DNA from: Candidatus Melainabacteria bacterium | GTDB lineage: Bacteria > Cyanobacteriota > Vampirovibrionia > LMEP-6097 | Assembly (NCBI GenBank): GCA_028817775.1 | Contig: JAPPOW010000155.1 | Coordinates: 1 to 5,632, forward strand | DNA length: 5,632 bases | Direction: 5' to 3' | Part shown: positions 1 through 5,151 of the stretch, piece by piece | How positions within the stretch are numbered: the stretch's first letter is position 1 | Layout: the number at the start of each line of letters is the position of its first letter | Translations under genes and position numbers: made by a program | The notes under the pieces: generated by a model | What the model was told of the DNA's origin: nothing | The model's database searches: none | What the model saw: only the letters and a program-made list of their open reading frames with translations

Positions 1-216
1 TTTCAAGAGAAGGTCTCTGCAGTTGAGTTTGATAATTTTGAGAGAGATTTGTATAAGCTCTATCTAAAATTTATCGATGAACGTGTTAAAGCAAAGATCT
101 CCTCCGAACATTTTAATTCAAAGGAGATGTCTTTGGATATAAACTTGAATATTAGTTACAATTTCCGAAACCAAGATTCTTTGCCTGCCAAGTATTTGGC
201 AGAAGGCCCTGCTTAA
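1..216 (+). CDS. C-terminal fragment of an unrecognised protein
   Basis: An open frame starts at the first base and runs 71 codons to a TAA at 214-216, so only the C-terminus is present. The tail begins FQEKVSAVEF, is charged and probably helical over its first ~40 residues (alternating Lys/Glu/Asp with Leu, Phe and Tyr), then turns polar (MSLDINLNISYNF) and ends LPAKYLAEGPA. There are no membrane segments, Cys or recognisable motif. The frame is uninterrupted and codon use matches the neighbouring genes, which supports real coding sequence despite its short length. It converges on sodA and the two stops overlap in TTAA. I do not recognise the family and assign no function. Confidence 0.72.
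   Translation, partial: FQEKVSAVEFDNFERDLYKLYLKFIDERVKAKISSEHFNSKEMSLDINLNISYNFRNQDSLPAKYLAEGPA
186..201. repeat. Small hairpin, TGCCAA-gtat-TTGGCA
   Basis: A perfect 6-bp stem with a 4-base loop lies inside the end of the truncated plus-strand gene, just beyond the sodA stop. Neither side is followed by a T-tract, so it is not a standard intrinsic terminator. It may slow polymerase or protect the sodA 3' end, but that is speculation. Confidence 0.3.
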
Positions 217-220
217 GCAG
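209..220. repeat. 12-bp palindrome centred on overlapping stop codons
   Basis: CTGCTTAAGCAG is a perfect palindrome whose central TTAA supplies the TAA stop of the plus-strand gene (214-216) and the TAA stop of sodA on the minus strand (213-215). The symmetry may simply follow from both proteins ending in Ala codons around the shared stop. Confidence 0.5.
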
Positions 221-869
221 CAGCACCTTGCTGAAGATCAATAACAGCTTTGCCAGCTTTGGCATTAGCATAGTTTTGAGCAATAGCTTGCCAGTTGACC
301 AGTTTGAAAAAAGTCTCAATCCATTGTGGTCTAAGGTTCTGGTGCTCTAGGTAGTAAGCGTGCTCCCAAACATCCATAGTAAGGATAGGCTTACGATCAG
401 AGTCCATCAAGCAATTGTCTTGGTTAGCAGTTTTGTTGGTACTTAGTTTGCCCGAAGCGTCAGTTTCAAGCCAAGCCCAACCACTACCAAACTGAGTAGC
501 ACCAGCATTGGAAAATTGTTTTTTGAATTCTTCAAAACTACCAAAGGCTTCATTGATTGCATCAGCTAATTCACCAGTCGGCTCACCACCAGCATTGGGT
601 CCCATGTTTTGCCAGAACAAAGTATGGTTGTAGTGACCACCACCATTGTTGATGACAGCCTGTCTTTTCTCTGCAGGGATATCCTTAACTTTGGTCATTA
701 ATTCTTCAATTGGAAGATCGGCAAAGTCAGCTAGACCTTCTAGTGCGCCATTTAACTTAGTAACGTAAGCATTGTGGTGCTTAGAATAGTGGAATTCGAG
801 TGTAGATTTGAGGTAATTTGGCTCAAGTGCGTCCATGCTCCATGGTAATTCCGGTAATGTATGTGGCAT
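213..869 (-). CDS. sodA: Superoxide dismutase, Mn-type of the Fe/Mn family
   Basis: Cytosolic enzyme (218 aa, no signal peptide) that disproportionates superoxide to oxygen and hydrogen peroxide. Both family domains are complete: an N-terminal helical hairpin with EFHYSKHHNAYV (metal ligand His27) and NNGGGHYNHTLFW (ligand His82), and a C-terminal alpha/beta domain with GSGWAWL and DVWEHAYYLEHQN (ligands Asp166 and His170). Metal choice can be read from second-sphere residues: Gly78 occupies the position where Fe enzymes carry Gln, and the Gln is instead in ANQD (Gln150), the Mn-type arrangement. Cambialistic activity cannot be excluded. The protein is slightly longer than usual (about 190-210 aa), with an Ala-rich tail ending QQGAAA. 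The ATG at 869 is preceded by AAGGAG (881-886 on plus) 11 bases upstream. It converges with the gene at the left edge and diverges from the unknown gene at 989. Confidence 0.97.
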   Translation of the reverse strand: MPHTLPELPWSMDALEPNYLKSTLEFHYSKHHNAYVTKLNGALEGLADFADLPIEELMTKVKDIPAEKRQAVINNGGGHYNHTLFWQNMGPNAGGEPTGELADAINEAFGSFEEFKKQFSNAGATQFGSGWAWLETDASGKLSTNKTANQDNCLMDSDRKPILTMDVWEHAYYLEHQNLRPQWIETFFKLVNWQAIAQNYANAKAGKAVIDLQQGAAA

Positions 870-880
870 AATTTTTCTTT

Positions 881-886
881 CTCCTT
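881..886 (-). promoter_or_regulatory. Ribosome binding site of sodA (AAGGAG)
   Basis: CTCCTT on plus reads AAGGAG on minus, 11 bases before the sodA ATG. The spacing is slightly long but it is the only good match and it fixes the start. Confidence 0.75.
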
Positions 887-915
887 AGTCTAAAAATCCC
901 CTGATATAGCCACTT

Positions 916-924
916 ATTCTAGCA
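916..924 (-). promoter_or_regulatory. Candidate extended -10 promoter of sodA
   Basis: The minus strand reads TGCTAGAAT: a TG dinucleotide, one base, then TAGAAT (5 of 6 to TATAAT). No -35 box lies at the usual 16-18 bases; the nearest TTGATA is 21 bases away. The extended -10 would have to carry the promoter. Transcription would start near 909, leaving a leader of about 40 bases that contains the ribosome site. No recognisable Fur-, MntR- or OxyR-type site was seen. Confidence 0.4.
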
Positions 925-941
925 AAACTAAGTCTAGATTT

Positions 942-970
942 TTATCAATTTTAAAATAGCATGCTATTAT
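942..970 (+). promoter_or_regulatory. Candidate promoter of the 989 gene
   Basis: TTATCA (942-947, 4 of 6 to the -35 consensus), a 17-base spacer, then TATTAT (965-970) preceded by TG plus one base, giving an extended -10 TGCTATTAT. Transcription would start near 977, only about 12 bases before the ATG at 989. The -10 overlaps a 14-bp palindrome. Confidence 0.45.
955..968. repeat. 14-bp perfect palindrome in divergent promoter region
   Basis: AATAGCATGCTATT is its own reverse complement. It lies between sodA and the gene at 989 and covers the extended -10 of the plus-strand promoter, the position expected for a dimeric repressor site. The base composition is AT-rich, so chance is possible, and no regulator gene is present in the window. 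Confidence 0.45.
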
Positions 971-988
971 CCTGTGTTGATTATTGAG

Positions 989-2482
989 ATGATTGATGCT
1001 TTAACAAAATTCAGAAGAGAATTCGTTGCTAATAGCGGTCTAACTAGGGAGAGAGCTGCTATTTTGAGGCGCACAGTACCAGAGGCCCTCAAAAGTCATA
1101 GAAACAACACTGTGCGTTCTAGAACTTTGGCTTCTATTTATGGTGCTAATGTTGCAAAGATTTTGGCAGCTGAACCAGATCAAGATCTGCAAGAGCTTAG
1201 GAAGCAAAATTTTCAACTGCGTCCTGAAATAAATTTGAGAAGAAGACAAAGGAATGCTTTTCTGGGTTTTGCAAATGATATTGCTACTAGATATAGAGAA
1301 GCCTTTAGTCAAATTGATAGAGATAGAGAAGCAGTAGATCAGCGTGGAGGTTTAGGACCAAGACCAAAGCCTCCAGAAGTCAAAGGTCTTGAAGAGAAGA
1401 AAGCTGAATTAGTCGCTAGGCAAGAAGCTTGCGCGGCACTAATTGAACTTAAGTTGGCAGAGCCAGAATTGTTTGAACTTGATGCAAGTACACATCCTAA
1501 GGATCTTAAGCTCAAGCGAGCTTTGATTGCTGGAGCTGAATTATCAAAAATTTTAGATCTAGATTTGGATACTAGAATTATTAATTTGGATCAGGAGATT
1601 ATTGATGCTGAATTAAGGCTAAGATCAGAGTCAGAGAGAACTAAACTGGAAGAGCTTGCTCGGACAGAGAAGAAAATTCAAGCAAGAATTAGTAAGCAGT
1701 GGATAGCAGTCCAGGACAAGGTTATAGCTGATAGACCTGAGTACCTCAAATTTGTTACTGATTTAGAAGAGCATCTAGAGCTGCTTGCAATAGCTCAAAC
1801 AATAAGTGATAGAAATGATTTACTTGATGCAATTGATGATTTAATTTTGGACTCTGATCCAAATTTTATTCAAGTTTATTCTCGTCACAATAAGGAATTT
1901 AAATTACCAGAGCGCAATTGGATCCCAGCATCTTATGAAGCTCTATGTGCTGCCTATGGTGATGATGCTCTAGAAAATTTAGCACTACTGAGAAAATGGT
2001 TAGTCAAGCAAGATGCAACAGCAGTGCAAAGACATAACTTCCCTAATCTTTTGCAAACAGCGGGCTGGAATGTAGAACGTAATATAGTTGCTCGTAGTGT
2101 TTCATATAGTATGAGTTTTGGCGGGCAAGTGCACAAACTGGGCAAAGCAATACAACAATTTGACCAAGCTCGAATGCTAGCAGCTTTGGATAAAGTACTA
2201 GGACCAGAACAAGCAGAAAGGAATGACTTGCAAGCCGGTTCGGGATCTTTGACCGGGGCAGATCGAGTTGCTGCTCGTGCTGCAAGAAGAAAGCAACGCC
2301 AAGCTCAGTCTGAGAAAATGACCAATATTATTGGTACAGTAGAGGCTTTTAATGCTGGCCCTGATTTAAAACTTAGCCATGAATTCAAGGCTCAATTAGC
2401 TGAGCGCTATCGCAGCTTGGCTCAAATCTTTGCTGATTTGAAGCAAGTTTTGGCAGTCGAAAAAGCTAATCTCTTGATATAA
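989..2482 (+). CDS. Unrecognised 497-aa helical cytosolic protein
   Basis: I do not recognise this protein. It has no signal peptide or membrane segment and is strongly charged and helix-rich throughout. Visible parts: a basic N-terminal region (1-60, FRREFVANSGLTRERAAILRR); a charged helix rich in Arg and Gln (66-118); a Gly/Pro linker at about 119-132 (GGLGPRPKPPEVKG); helices with Leu/Glu/Lys spacing that could form coiled coil (133-163 and 195-245); an acidic patch (275-290, DLLDAIDDLILDSD); a region with aromatics (298-325); a basic stretch at about 425-440 (DRVAARAARRKQRQAQ); and a final helix (465-495). The ATG at 989 is preferred to the in-frame GTG at 974 because the predicted promoter would start transcription near 977. 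Neither start has a Shine-Dalgarno match. The next gene follows in the same direction. Coding is supported by an uninterrupted 1.5-kb frame. Confidence 0.85.
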   Translation: MIDALTKFRREFVANSGLTRERAAILRRTVPEALKSHRNNTVRSRTLASIYGANVAKILAAEPDQDLQELRKQNFQLRPEINLRRRQRNAFLGFANDIATRYREAFSQIDRDREAVDQRGGLGPRPKPPEVKGLEEKKAELVARQEACAALIELKLAEPELFELDASTHPKDLKLKRALIAGAELSKILDLDLDTRIINLDQEIIDAELRLRSESERTKLEELARTEKKIQARISKQWIAVQDKVIADRPEYLKFVTDLEEHLELLAIAQTISDRNDLLDAIDDLILDSDPNFIQVYSRHNKEFKLPERNWIPASYEALCAAYGDDALENLALLRKWLVKQDATAVQRHNFPNLLQTAGWNVERNIVARSVSYSMSFGGQVHKLGKAIQQFDQARMLAALDKVLGPEQAERNDLQAGSGSLTGADRVAARAARRKQRQAQSEKMTNIIGTVEAFNAGPDLKLSHEFKAQLAERYRSLAQIFADLKQVLAVEKANLLI

Positions 2483-2513
2483 AGCCATTTTGCTACGGGA
2501 ATGCTTAAAATAA

Positions 2514-2542
2514 TTGTATTTTAAGCTTTATGGTGATATGAT
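2514..2542 (+). promoter_or_regulatory. Candidate extended -10 promoter before the 2553 gene
   Basis: TGATATGAT (2534-2542) is an extended -10 (TG, one base, TATGAT, 5 of 6), with a weak TTGTAT at 2514-2519 after a 17-base spacer. Transcription would begin near 2549-2550, only a few bases before the ATG at 2553, implying a leaderless or nearly leaderless message. Read-through from the upstream gene is also possible, because no terminator separates the two. Confidence 0.35.
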
Positions 2543-2552
2543 AATACCCGTT

Positions 2553-3623
2553 ATGAAGCCAACAGCTTTTCACATTATTGATACAGATGGGGATCGAAAA
2601 CCAGCTGCTCCTCATTGTAATTTTTCTGGAGATAGATTTAGAACCCAGAGAGGCTCAGGTTCTACCAGAACTTTGGATTTGAGTGGAGTAGATATGGCTG
2701 ATGAGGCTAGTAAGATCACTGGTGATCCACTTGAAAGAGCGCTATTCAGGAAGGATAAAGCAGAGTCTATGATAGATGAAGCTCTAGCAAGGCTTTTGGA
2801 GGATACTCCGCTTGCAAAGGATGAAGAAATTCAACAAGCCTTGCAGAAGCCAAGTGCTTGTTTGAATCAGCTTAGTGATCAAAGGCGCGATACTTTAGGT
2901 AGTATTTTGACTGCTTTTGCGCGTGGTCAATTTGATTTGGACAAAGCCTCTATGGACTTAGCCAAACAGCATTTGCCTGATTTGCTTGCTTTGTGGAAAA
3001 TCAATGCAACTCTCTATAATGAGATGCAAATTCAAGCTATAGAAAAAGGTATACAGAAGGTTGTAGATCAAGTCGTCGCTGCTATTGATGAAATGGTTTT
3101 GGAGCCAAGTAAGTCAGTTGAAGATAGGCTTGATAGACATCTTGCAGATAGATTGAAGGTGCCTGTTTTTAGACCAGCTGGTCCGGCTAGGTTTGCAGAA
3201 AGTCGAAGAGTTGGTTTAGCTGCTTTGAATCAAAGTCCAGCACTGGATCTCGATACAGGTTCTATCGATGATATTAGCTCAGCTATCATTGCAGAAACTC
3301 GTCAAACTGGTCGAGCTGATTTAATAGAAAAATTATTTCAAGAAATAACTCAAGCTACAAATTTGCAGTCTAGTAAAGCTTTGGCTTCTAAGACTTTGGA
3401 GCTGACTCATGGACTTGATCCAGCAGAAATGATAACTGGCTTGAGAGAATTTTATTTAACCGGTGACAGTAAAGATCTTAAATATAGCCCAATGCTAACA
3501 ATTGTTAATGCAAGAGCCGTGATTAATCATGCGCTTAACCACAATACTATGACCGAACTAGCAGAAGCACTATCTGCTATGCGTTCTTTGGCTTTTGTTG
3601 TTTCTGATAGGTTTCATCAGTAA
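2553..3623 (+). CDS. Unrecognised 356-aa helical protein
   Basis: I do not recognise the family. The first ~45 residues look disordered and polar (GDRKPAAPHCNFSGDRFRTQRGSGSTRT). The rest is alpha-helical and soluble: helices at about 58-100 (LERALFRKDKAESMIDEALARLLED), 108-148, 152-183 (an amphipathic helix with hydrophobic Ile/Val/Leu spacing), 185-202, a Pro break at 203-211 (VPVFRPAGPA), then helical pairs over 237-350 that resemble a helical-repeat fold. There is no signal peptide, transmembrane segment or catalytic motif. Starts in frame are TTG 2514, ATG 2538 and ATG 2553; none has a Shine-Dalgarno site, and 2553 is chosen because 2514 and 2538 fall inside the predicted promoter. It lies 70 bases after the 989-2482 gene, in the same direction, and overlaps the alkA 3' end by 7 bases. 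Confidence 0.82.
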   Translation: MKPTAFHIIDTDGDRKPAAPHCNFSGDRFRTQRGSGSTRTLDLSGVDMADEASKITGDPLERALFRKDKAESMIDEALARLLEDTPLAKDEEIQQALQKPSACLNQLSDQRRDTLGSILTAFARGQFDLDKASMDLAKQHLPDLLALWKINATLYNEMQIQAIEKGIQKVVDQVVAAIDEMVLEPSKSVEDRLDRHLADRLKVPVFRPAGPARFAESRRVGLAALNQSPALDLDTGSIDDISSAIIAETRQTGRADLIEKLFQEITQATNLQSSKALASKTLELTHGLDPAEMITGLREFYLTGDSKDLKYSPMLTIVNARAVINHALNHNTMTELAEALSAMRSLAFVVSDRFHQ

Positions 3624-4252
3624 GCTACTGGTTCTTCGTCAAAAGTTCTCCACAGATACCATGTAGCTACAGTGCGATAGGGCTGCCAGCTAGTCGAGAC
3701 TTGGGAGATCCTGACGTCCCCTTCTCTTTGTTCAGGGTCCTCAGGATGACAATAGTGATTCTTAATAGCTTTGATCAAGCCAAGATCATTAACTGGGAAA
3801 ATATCAGGTTCTAGTAAATAAAAAATCTGGAACATCTCCAGAGTCCACTGACCAACACCTTTGATAGCTAGTAGTTCTTGAGCGAGTTCTTCACTTGGCT
3901 TCTTGTCGAAATATTTTTTGGTGACCTTGTTCTCCTTGAAGTAGTTAGCAATATTACTGAGGTATTGAATTTTTTGTTTGGAGAAACCGCAAGCGCGCAA
4001 ATCTTCATGACTAAGTTTGAGAAAGTTAGAGTAGTTAATCTTGCGGCGCCCGAATAATTTAGCGAATCTTGCCCAAATAGCGTCAGCTGCTTTGACTGAA
4101 ATTTGTTGTCCGACTATTGCTTTAGCAAAAGTTTGGAAGGCATTGCGCTGTGATTGCAAAGACTCACCCTTGTAAGATGCAATAATTTTTGCCATGGTTT
4201 TGTCCTGGGAGCTCAGAAATTTTTTGGCTTGAGCCCAATAACTAGGTTCCAT
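3617..4252 (-). CDS. alkA: DNA-3-methyladenine glycosylase, AlkA-type (HhH-GPD superfamily)
   Basis: Base-excision repair enzyme that removes alkylated purines such as 3-methyladenine, leaving an abasic site. In 211 aa it shows the compact HhH-GPD core: AFQTFAKAIVGQQISVKAADAIW (39-60), the helix-hairpin-helix LLAIKGVGQWTLEM (127-140), FPVNDLGLIKAI with the presumed catalytic Asp156, and the C-terminal helix WQPYRTVATWYLW (189-201). No FeS-cluster cysteines, as expected for the AlkA branch. It lacks the extra N-terminal domain of the longer E. coli AlkA. Residues about 168-188 (CHPEDPEQREGD...) come from a palindromic repeat and look unlike the family. The ATG at 4252 keeps the N-terminal helix seen in the family, but the codon at 4195 (Met20) has a better ribosome site (AGGA, 7 bases upstream) and would better suit the candidate promoter. 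It overlaps the 2553 gene's end by 7 bases. Confidence 0.93.
   Translation of the reverse strand: MEPSYWAQAKKFLSSQDKTMAKIIASYKGESLQSQRNAFQTFAKAIVGQQISVKAADAIWARFAKLFGRRKINYSNFLKLSHEDLRACGFSKQKIQYLSNIANYFKENKVTKKYFDKKPSEELAQELLAIKGVGQWTLEMFQIFYLLEPDIFPVNDLGLIKAIKNHYCHPEDPEQREGDVRISQVSTSWQPYRTVATWYLWRTFDEEPVAY
3708..3747. repeat. Imperfect palindromic repeat inside alkA
   Basis: Arms ATCCTGACGTCCC (3708-3720) and GGGTCCTCAGGAT (3735-3747) pair at 11 of 13 positions around a 14-base loop. On the minus strand it begins GTCATCCTGAGG and ends GTCAGGATCTCC. That pattern resembles the dispersed palindromic repeats (GTCATCCTGAG...AGGATCT) I know from many bacterial genomes. The element, perhaps 3689-3751 in full, is translated in frame as alkA residues 168-188, in the variable stretch between the catalytic Asp helix and the last conserved helix. 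This mirrors the in-frame insertion known for Rickettsia palindromic elements. Only one copy is in the window, so its repeat status is inferred. Confidence 0.6.
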
Positions 4253-4253
4253 G

Positions 4254-4281
4254 CCTATATTTTAGCTGACACTGGTGTCAA
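4254..4281 (-). promoter_or_regulatory. Candidate alkA promoter
   Basis: On minus, a perfect -35 TTGACA (4276-4281), a 16-base spacer and TATAGG (4254-4259, 4 of 6). Transcription would begin near 4247, inside the annotated gene, so either this promoter is not used or translation starts at the internal ATG at 4195. The -35 box is part of an inverted repeat at 4267-4280. Confidence 0.28.
4267..4280. repeat. Inverted repeat TGACAC-TG-GTGTCA
   Basis: Two perfect 6-base arms separated by 2 bases, in the divergent region between alkA and the gene at 4338. One arm overlaps the candidate alkA -35 box. The form suits a dimeric regulator site; no matching regulator is identified. Confidence 0.4.
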
Positions 4282-4295
4282 TAATTAAGTTTGCC

Positions 4296-4323
4296 CTGAC
4301 AAGAATTCAACTTAAGTTAGAAT
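4296..4323 (+). promoter_or_regulatory. Candidate promoter of the 4338 gene
   Basis: CTGACA (4296-4301, 5 of 6), a 16-base spacer, and TAGAAT (4318-4323, 5 of 6). It is the best two-box sigma-70-type match in the window. The predicted start near 4330 would leave only about 8 leader bases, placing the message start inside the ribosome site. Confidence 0.45.
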
Positions 4324-4327
4324 CAGT

Positions 4328-4332
4328 AGGAG
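4328..4332 (+). promoter_or_regulatory. Ribosome binding site deciding the 4338 start
   Basis: AGGAG lies 5 bases before ATG 4338 and 8 bases before a second ATG at 4341. It argues against the longer GTG start at 4275, whose first 21 codons would cover the predicted promoter. Confidence 0.75.
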
Positions 4333-4337
4333 TAACA

Positions 4338-5114
4338 ATGATGTTAATAAAAGAATTGGCTTCGGCTGTTAATAGGCTGGCGGCTACAAAATCTCCTACA
4401 AAAGTAGTTGGCTATTTGGACAAGACGCTTAGTTCACAGTTGAGTCCTAGTGCCAGGCGTTCACTGCTTCGATCTTTGTCTAAATTTGAAGAGCCAAACT
4501 TGGCTTTGCAAGAATTTGAGCGAATCAAGAATGAACTTTTTTATAGCCTTGCTAGAGCTGATAGTTTTGCATTTGTGCAAGCACTTACTTCTTTCTTTCC
4601 GCTCACCGGGCATCTTTTATACAAACATATAGATAGACCCCAGGATTTCCCTAAGGAGTTTAATTTGCAAGATTCTCTTGGGGAGTTTTATCAGAAATTG
4701 GCGAATAAAATTGCCCAATTAGATAGACTTGAAGACTGGCAGATCTTTAGTGTAATGGTTCATGTTAATTCAACTCAGTATGGCAAAAGCTTTATGCATG
4801 GTCTGTTGCGTGGTGCTTTGAAGTCAGCAGCAGAGCACAACTCAACTAGGGTGCTAAGAGATATTCTGCAGTCATACTATGAGTTGCCGCGTGACACAAC
4901 TGAGCAACATGATTTTATTGGCTATGATCCAAGTGCAGCTTTGGCTGGTGATAAGCGCTATGATTTTGATTTTGGTAAAAGTGAACTGGAAAAAGATCCA
5001 GTGATGCTTAGCGACGAAGATTTGGAGATTGCTTATCAAGCCGCTCGCAAGGCTGAAAATCTTGAGTCCTTGCAGCTTATTTCAGATTTTTTGGCTAAAA
5101 AAACACCAGGCTAG
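4338..5114 (+). CDS. Unrecognised 258-aa helical protein
   Basis: I do not recognise this protein. It is soluble, with no signal peptide, Cys or membrane segment, and looks wholly alpha-helical until a polar, acidic stretch at about 185-222 (DTTEQHDFIGYDPSAALAGDKRYDFDFG). Helices are likely at 2-17, 20-33, 36-50, 53-85, 112-130 and 131-182. Two more follow at about 227-239 (DLEIAYQAARKAE) and 242-254, a pairing that recalls helical-repeat scaffolds. The start is ATG 4338 or the adjacent ATG 4341, chosen from the AGGAG at 4328-4332. Its TAG stop (5112-5114) lies in the loop of the peroxiredoxin terminator, so its last codons form part of that hairpin. Size and style resemble the two unknown proteins upstream, but I see no direct sequence similarity to them. 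Confidence 0.85.
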   Translation: MMLIKELASAVNRLAATKSPTKVVGYLDKTLSSQLSPSARRSLLRSLSKFEEPNLALQEFERIKNELFYSLARADSFAFVQALTSFFPLTGHLLYKHIDRPQDFPKEFNLQDSLGEFYQKLANKIAQLDRLEDWQIFSVMVHVNSTQYGKSFMHGLLRGALKSAAEHNSTRVLRDILQSYYELPRDTTEQHDFIGYDPSAALAGDKRYDFDFGKSELEKDPVMLSDEDLEIAYQAARKAENLESLQLISDFLAKKTPG

Positions 5115-5125
5115 TGCCTGGTGTT
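5094..5125 (-). terminator. Intrinsic terminator of the peroxiredoxin gene
   Basis: Stem arms AACACCAGGC (5102-5111) and GCCTGGTGTT (5116-5125) pair perfectly over 10 bp with a 4-base loop. Read on the minus strand, the hairpin runs into seven Ts (plus-strand A7 at 5097-5103), the classic rho-independent form, 26 bases after the peroxiredoxin stop. On plus, the hairpin is followed only by TTCTATA, so it is at best a weaker terminator for the 4338 gene, whose TAG stop is in the loop. Confidence 0.9.
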
Positions 5126-5151
5126 CTATAGATTGGATAAGTTTCTAAATG

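Noticed and set aside
186..201. Hairpin as an intrinsic terminator of sodA or the left gene
   Set aside because: Short 6-bp stem with no T-tract on either strand.
1040..1312. Minus-strand open frames inside the 989-2482 gene (also near 1954-2145 and 2043-2285)
   Set aside because: Ser/Leu/Cys-rich shadow translations opposite a long continuous frame, with no family features.
2237..2262. CCGGT...ACCGG hairpin within the 989 gene
   Set aside because: Only about 5-6 paired bases around a loop of a dozen bases; expected by chance in a coding region.
989..3623. The two adjacent unknown genes as a toxin-antitoxin or phage-defence pair
   Set aside because: Both are large, neither shows a nuclease, NTPase, HEPN, TIR or DNA-binding motif, and no mobile-element context is visible.
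4275..4337. Longer start (GTG 4275) for the 4338 gene
   Set aside because: It has no ribosome site and would put the best promoter match in the window inside the gene, whereas ATG 4338 has AGGAG at 5 bases.
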